NCBI GenBank assembly: GCA_026647215.1
Contig: JAPKHC010000004.1
Location: forward strand, 84,353 to 148,352
Direction: 5' to 3'
Origin: F1-120-MAGs118 sp013360535
GTDB taxonomy: Bacteria > Planctomycetota > UBA1135 > GCA-002686595
DNA: 64,000 nucleotides
The notes under the pieces are model-generated. The model was not told the origin of the DNA and searched no databases. It saw only the letters and a list, made by a program, of their open reading frames with translations. A program made the translations under genes and the position numbers. Shown one piece after another: positions 60,701-64,000 of the stretch (positions are counted from its first letter, which is position 1; each line of letters starts with the position of its first letter).

Positions 60701-63700
60701 ACCCCTATGGCTGCGCCGAGCAGACGCTCGCACGTTTGCTGCCGCGACTCGCGCTGTTGAAGGCCGCCAAGGCGCACGGAGAGCCAGCGCCGGTGATCGA
60801 TCCGGAATTCGCCAAGCGCCTGCGGGCAGGTCTCGCGCACCTGCGAACGCTGCAGCCGGATTCGTCGGGGGAATTTGCATTCTGGCCGGGAGAGCCGCCG
60901 AACGTGGGCATCAGTGCGCTGGTCCACCATGGACTCGCCGTGCTGCGCGACGCAGGCTTCGACCTCGACGAAACGGGACTCGCGCTGCCAAGGCGCAGTC
61001 GTCCGTCTCCGTTGCTGCAGTCCACCGAAGGGCACGAAGTCGACGCGGAGTTCGTGCTGGCTGCGGAACGGCTCGCGGGCCTCCTGCGGCTCGACCCGCG
61101 CGACGACTCCGCGCGATCGCAGTTGCAGAGCGCCGTGGCGAACGTCTCCGCCCTGCCCGCGGGACTGTGCGCGCGAATGGGGCTCGCGCTGTCGGCTGCG
61201 GGCGACCGTGCGGGTGCGCTCGAGTGCCAGCGACGCCTGCAGGACGTGCTGCTCCCGAACCTCGCACCCGACGGGTTTCCCGGCGAGGATCCGCTCGCGG
61301 TGCAGGCCCTGCGGCTCGAACTCGAGCTCGCGCTCGGCGCGACGGCACTCGATGCGCAACGCGCGACGGCCGACCTCCTGCTCGCGTGCCTCGCCGGCGA
61401 GGGTTCGACCTACGGCCGTGCGTGCGCGCTGGCGGTCCTCGCGAGCGTGTTGCCGCGCACGGAGCCCACTCCCGGCCAGGTCACGGTCGAGTTCGACGGC
61501 GAGCGGCGCGAGTTCACGCTTCCGGGAGCCGCGGGAACGGCCGTCCGTTGTCGCCTGCCGCGGACGAGCGTCGTGACGGTGCGCGGACCCGCCGGAATGC
61601 CGCTGCTCGTGCGGCTCACGACCGAGCGCTCCGAACGTGCGAGCGATCACCCGGAGTGGGCCGCTCCGATTCATGTGGAGCGCAGTTGGTGCTCGTCCAA
61701 TCCCGCCGCGACGGAAGAGGAACGGCGCGACGGGGCCGACCTGCTCCCCGTGATCGAGCCCATCGCCGTCGGTCGACCGCTCGTGTTGCGGATCGTCGTG
61801 ACGGCGCCGGTCGCGATGCGGCACGTGGTCGTCGCTTGCGCGTTGCCCGCGGGTTTCGAGCTGCCGAATGAGCCCGGCGATGTCGAACGTCTCGACGACG
61901 CGGTGGCTCTCACGTGCGATCTCGAGGCTGGCGTGCCGCGTGTGCTGCGGCTCACCGTGGTTCCGACGACGGTCGGTCGTTTCCTGTGGCCGCCGACGGT
62001 TGCGATGCCGATGTATTGCGCCGAGAGTGACGGTGGCACGGCAGGCGGCTGGGTCGAGGTGGTCGCGGCGCCGGAGGGATTCGGGCGCTCGTTCGCGGAG
62101 TTGCTCCCCATCGAAGCTGCCTTCGAGCCCGAAGAAGCGCCATTCCCGCTCGAAGCGTGGCTCGAGGTCTTCCGCGACGCGTTCGAGGAAGATCGTGAAC
62201 CCACGAGCGAGGCGCTGGCCGAGTGGCTCGGGCGCGCGGGCGACGAGTGGACGTGGGGCGAGTACGGTCCGCAAGAGGAGAGCCGCGCGCAGCTCGTCAC
62301 GCTGCTGTGGCGCAAGCTGCCGGACTGGGATGCGGATTCATCGCGTGCGCTGGAAGCCTTCACGGACCTCCTGTGGCGCATCGAAGAACCCGCGACGGAT
62401 CCGAGCTGGCCCGAACGCGCATGGCGCGGCGAAGCGTTGGACCGCTTGCGGGCGCTCACGCTCGAGCTCGCGACGGAAGCGCTGAGGTCGGCTTCGTCGA
62501 CCACGGACGAGCACGGGTGCGAGCGTCTGGAGCAGATCGCTCTTGCGCTCGAGCAGTGCAAGGCCGGCGCGCAGCGCGAGGCAACGATCGCGCGCTGGTG
62601 GCGCGCCGCGCGAGACTGCGAGTTTGCCGCATCGACGCTGCTCGACCTCGTGCCGACCGCGCCGGAGGATCCGGAGCTGCGTGCTGCCCTGTCGGAGCTC
62701 GCCGTGCGCGTCGATGGCTGGGAGTTCCAGCGGACTTGGGAGCTGCTCGACGACGACTCGCGCGCGGCGCTGCCGCCGCAGCTCGTGCTCGACCGGGCCG
62801 AAAGTGACTCGACCGGGATCCTCAATTTCCTCGCAGGTCGCGACACGGGCCGTTCGGCACTCGAGCGCCGCCTGCTGTCGGCGGAATTCGTCCTCTCCCA
62901 CTTCGACGCCCTCGAGCGCGAATTGCCGACCGAACTCTGGCGAAAGGTCCCGCTGCACGCCTTCGAGGGTCTCGCTCTCGTCGCACTGGAGCATTCCTTC
63001 GGGCCGGATGTCGAGTCGGTGCTCGCGTGCCTGAGCCACGCGGCGTTCCCCGTTCCGGACTTGCAGCAGGCGCTGGCGTCGGCGCGAGTCCCGGCCTGGC
63101 GCTACGTGCTCGCCTGCACGTTGCGCGCGCGCGGCGCTCGCGGCGCTGACGGACTCGATCAAGTGGCAGGGAGCAGCGTTTGGACGAGGGCCCTCGCGCT
63201 CGACGCGCAGGACGCCACGGAAGCGATCGCGCTCCTCGAGGATGCCCGCCGTCTCCGTCCCGGTCCGGATCTCTCGGGCGAGCTGGCGCTGCTCGCGAGC
63301 TTCACCCTGCCCGCCATCGTCGCCAGGGGCACGCCCCGCCAACTCCTTGCCGAGCGCGCTGCGTTCGAAAACGAGGACTGGCATCAGGCGTGGCAACGGT
63401 TGTCTTCCGCAGAGCGACTCCTGCTGCTGGAGCAACTCGAGGATGGGTCGAGCCCGAAGTTCGTGCCCGGCAACGCCACCGAAGCCGAGGCGTTGTGGAA
63501 GCTCCTCCAACGCAGCGAGGACTTTGACGCCCTCGAAGCCCTGCTCTCCTCGCCGGTCGGCATCGACTGCGTGTGCCAGCACCTCCGCGCGCCGCCGCTC
63601 GATCCGTTCGCCCTCGAAGTGCGCGAACGCTACGCCCGCTCTTTCGGCCTCGCCGAGGACACGCTGACTCCCGCTCCCGGCCGAGAGTCCTTCGCGCTGC

Positions 63701-63792
63701 TCGCTCGGCTCTTCCACATCGGCCCCGAAGCCTCCCGACGCTCGCTCGACCTCGACCTGCTTCGACGTCTGCGCTTGATCCGCGGCCTGTAG
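57730..63792 (+). CDS. Alpha-2-macroglobulin-like protein with long helical C-terminus
   Basis: A 2020-residue exported protein from the ATG at 57730, which gives a short signal peptide (PALLVLLSWMPTQAAQ). Macroglobulin-type beta domains follow (DRPIFRPGETVFGRIVLR near 345, LQTDATGRATLRVPV, TANFATVIADEQGNATTTFR and TRWRVTAVAIAPDG). The thioester motif is intact: YPYGCAEQTLARLLP, with the reactive Cys995. Bacterial members trap periplasmic or extracellular proteases. No pbpC gene, the frequent partner, is next to it. About 700 residues after the thioester and receptor-like part (from about 1320) are largely helical and acidic, with repeated ALEE/LLERA-like stretches, and are not part of the usual family. 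That extension is unassigned. Confidence 0.9.
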   Translation: MSPALLVLLSWMPTQAAQTEAQDLTVAVVRGELEEAARQVALATNPAERARLLAALEPVPERAAAMLAVARAFAADPEADRALVAGAAAALAGAGAGRVEASPELAAWMEFEEFGDWDPQALAPVVLGLHEAVAARRVAGGDAQLLEEAERLLALASVSRFGLAPVHVPVDAPWERLREVREPLRLSLFPCEPGPLAWRDLDALGPATWSTTLSTPDVSRLAPLPAGDWLLEARSTITPWRGVRRVLVSDLQALALTQDGWIALAAFDRDGPATAQWELRRSAARVLRGELEARPALVHVEGLSAGGTDYGELRLRGARGTAWLGTRQLGTVQHDRERWLSHVMLDRPIFRPGETVFGRIVLRSCAWEGEGLASVPSSTTAADVNAVVVVTSDSLGERRLPARTDTFGHAPFSFVIPAEAAPDERFEFALELPEHDERGEPLRLPAGPLCSVANFRRQAVHVVIDAPATVTPELASVDVSVGVSWASGGPAANLDVKATVERDDAAERVQQLALQTDATGRATLRVPVANTSTHRVDVRFSVTGPDGKQLLESRRLTIEPPRGEAEALAPAAWLSRAVPELEFGSAVVGAPCPVRLRGRPGEQVLVVIGRSARARVQLVELDPQGLATIDERVLRSDWPRFDVAAATVAGTVTDSVPVRLKEVQALELELPASAEPGQDTTLRALRAAPGALVTFAVVDERIFELAEDRTVDPESALRPSLPNWTWSRFHTPVTTTPAALLESLLSCGRLPQLDWTRDLSETSISAAGSGGSPRPEAAVRSRFCPTANFATVIADEQGNATTTFRLPDDLTRWRVTAVAIAPDGSGGIVRSTFASGQPLTAEPLVPRGLRAGDEFELPISVDRSVRARGSDAVRLRSAMLGDALVVDREQVELDVEAGRAVTTSVPVRAVAAGETTLRLDVELGAFADRSERTLVVGADRVARRLTAVASGVGEVAVQVPEGASPDATVELDVLQGGADAWRLLEADLASYPYGCAEQTLARLLPRLALLKAAKAHGEPAPVIDPEFAKRLRAGLAHLRTLQPDSSGEFAFWPGEPPNVGISALVHHGLAVLRDAGFDLDETGLALPRRSRPSPLLQSTEGHEVDAEFVLAAERLAGLLRLDPRDDSARSQLQSAVANVSALPAGLCARMGLALSAAGDRAGALECQRRLQDVLLPNLAPDGFPGEDPLAVQALRLELELALGATALDAQRATADLLLACLAGEGSTYGRACALAVLASVLPRTEPTPGQVTVEFDGERREFTLPGAAGTAVRCRLPRTSVVTVRGPAGMPLLVRLTTERSERASDHPEWAAPIHVERSWCSSNPAATEEERRDGADLLPVIEPIAVGRPLVLRIVVTAPVAMRHVVVACALPAGFELPNEPGDVERLDDAVALTCDLEAGVPRVLRLTVVPTTVGRFLWPPTVAMPMYCAESDGGTAGGWVEVVAAPEGFGRSFAELLPIEAAFEPEEAPFPLEAWLEVFRDAFEEDREPTSEALAEWLGRAGDEWTWGEYGPQEESRAQLVTLLWRKLPDWDADSSRALEAFTDLLWRIEEPATDPSWPERAWRGEALDRLRALTLELATEALRSASSTTDEHGCERLEQIALALEQCKAGAQREATIARWWRAARDCEFAASTLLDLVPTAPEDPELRAALSELAVRVDGWEFQRTWELLDDDSRAALPPQLVLDRAESDSTGILNFLAGRDTGRSALERRLLSAEFVLSHFDALERELPTELWRKVPLHAFEGLALVALEHSFGPDVESVLACLSHAAFPVPDLQQALASARVPAWRYVLACTLRARGARGADGLDQVAGSSVWTRALALDAQDATEAIALLEDARRLRPGPDLSGELALLASFTLPAIVARGTPRQLLAERAAFENEDWHQAWQRLSSAERLLLLEQLEDGSSPKFVPGNATEAEALWKLLQRSEDFDALEALLSSPVGIDCVCQHLRAPPLDPFALEVRERYARSFGLAEDTLTPAPGRESFALLARLFHIGPEASRRSLDLDLLRRLRLIRGL

Positions 63793-63924
63793 GCCATGGA
63801 TCGTGCGCACAGCGGCCGAGGATCCAGCACGCGGACGGGTCGACAGACCACAGATCCTCAGCCTTCGATTATCCTCATGACCTCGCAAGTCGCGCAGCTC
63901 CCTGCATTGACTCGAAAGGCCCAC

Positions 63925-64000
63925 ATGGACACGCGCTCGTCGCTCGCCTTCACGCTGATCTTCCCCGCCTTGACCTCCGGCGCGATGGCGCAATTCCCCA
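63925..64000 (+). CDS. Start of a secreted protein, cut by the window end
   Basis: The ATG at 63925 is preceded by GAAAGG at 6-8 nt and opens a signal peptide (SSLAFTLIFPALTSGAMAQ) with a cleavage site after AMA. Only 25 codons are visible. An in-frame ATG at 63877 is less likely. The product is probably another exported protein, as the signal resembles those of the propeller and protease genes. Nothing can be said about its function. Confidence 0.6.
   Translation, partial: MDTRSSLAFTLIFPALTSGAMAQFP

Noticed and set aside
63827..63862. GAGGATC/GATCCTC repeat after the macroglobulin gene
   Set aside because: Only 7 bp with a loop near 30 nt, too weak to call a terminator.
1..64000. CRISPR arrays, insertion sequences and integrases
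   Set aside because: No regularly spaced repeats, transposase or recombinase motifs (DDE, Tyr or Ser recombinase) were found in any frame with credible coding sequence.

Overview
The window is a dense, GC-rich (about 70% by eye) bacterial chromosome segment with roughly 40 protein genes, no tRNA or rRNA, and no gene-free gap longer than about 300 bases. Several features point to a planctomycete. An ECF sigma factor gene sits directly upstream of a Ser/Thr kinase with a CxxC-type N-terminus (15.5-18.4 kb). There is a PVC-type heme-binding dehydrogenase with LamG and CxxCH modules (22.6-26.2 kb), a large set of secreted multidomain proteins, and frequent short convergent overlaps. The species cannot be named from the sequence alone.

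Layout. 0-6.2 kb: a secreted PhoX-like protein, a membrane SRPBCC protein, then a minus-strand MerR regulator - VWA protein - glycerol kinase run. 6.4-11.5 kb: a DUF4382-like lipoprotein and a large secreted lectin / PQQ-type sugar dehydrogenase-like protein. 11.5-14.4 kb: a TMTC-like TPR membrane protein with a YhhQ-type transporter. 14.5-18.4 kb: a lipoprotein, the ECF sigma factor and the Ser/Thr kinase. 18.4-26.8 kb: a sulfatase-fold lipoprotein with TPRs, a secreted protein without a visible signal peptide, the heme dehydrogenase and a RutE-like reductase. 26.8-32 kb: a 1717-aa DUF4011 helicase with a Vsr-like nuclease end (Hhe-type phage-defence architecture). 32-38.9 kb: a DUF2490 gene broken by one amber codon, a sulfatase-fold lipoprotein, two tandem paralogous membrane glycosyltransferase-like proteins and a DTW-domain protein. 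38.9-43.8 kb: a VWA protein, dienelactone hydrolase, DEDDy exonuclease, RlmL-like methyltransferase and GNAT. 43.9-52.2 kb: a run of exported proteins (metalloprotease, FG-GAP propellers). 52.4-57.6 kb: an AAA ATPase and a hydrolase locus rearranged by a direct duplication around two foreign-looking genes. 57.7-63.8 kb: a 2020-aa alpha-2-macroglobulin-like protein.

Most unusual points. (1) Five otherwise unrelated exported proteins share a C-terminal domain of about 127-143 residues with four conserved cysteines, which I do not recognise as a named family and which could be a sorting or anchoring module. (2) A perfect palindrome with 63-bp arms and a 3-nt loop lies between two convergent genes. 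(3) A GGCGA pentanucleotide tract sits between a perfect Shine-Dalgarno/ATG and the signal peptide of an exported protein and puts them out of frame, as in a phase-variable locus. (4) Direct repeats of about 0.7 kb, carrying the end of an ATPase gene and the end of a hydrolase gene, flank a 2.3-kb two-gene cassette, as expected from single-crossover integration or segmental duplication.

Functionally the segment looks like housekeeping and RNA-modification genes interspersed with envelope and exoprotein genes, one probable phage-defence gene, and signs of local gain, duplication and decay.
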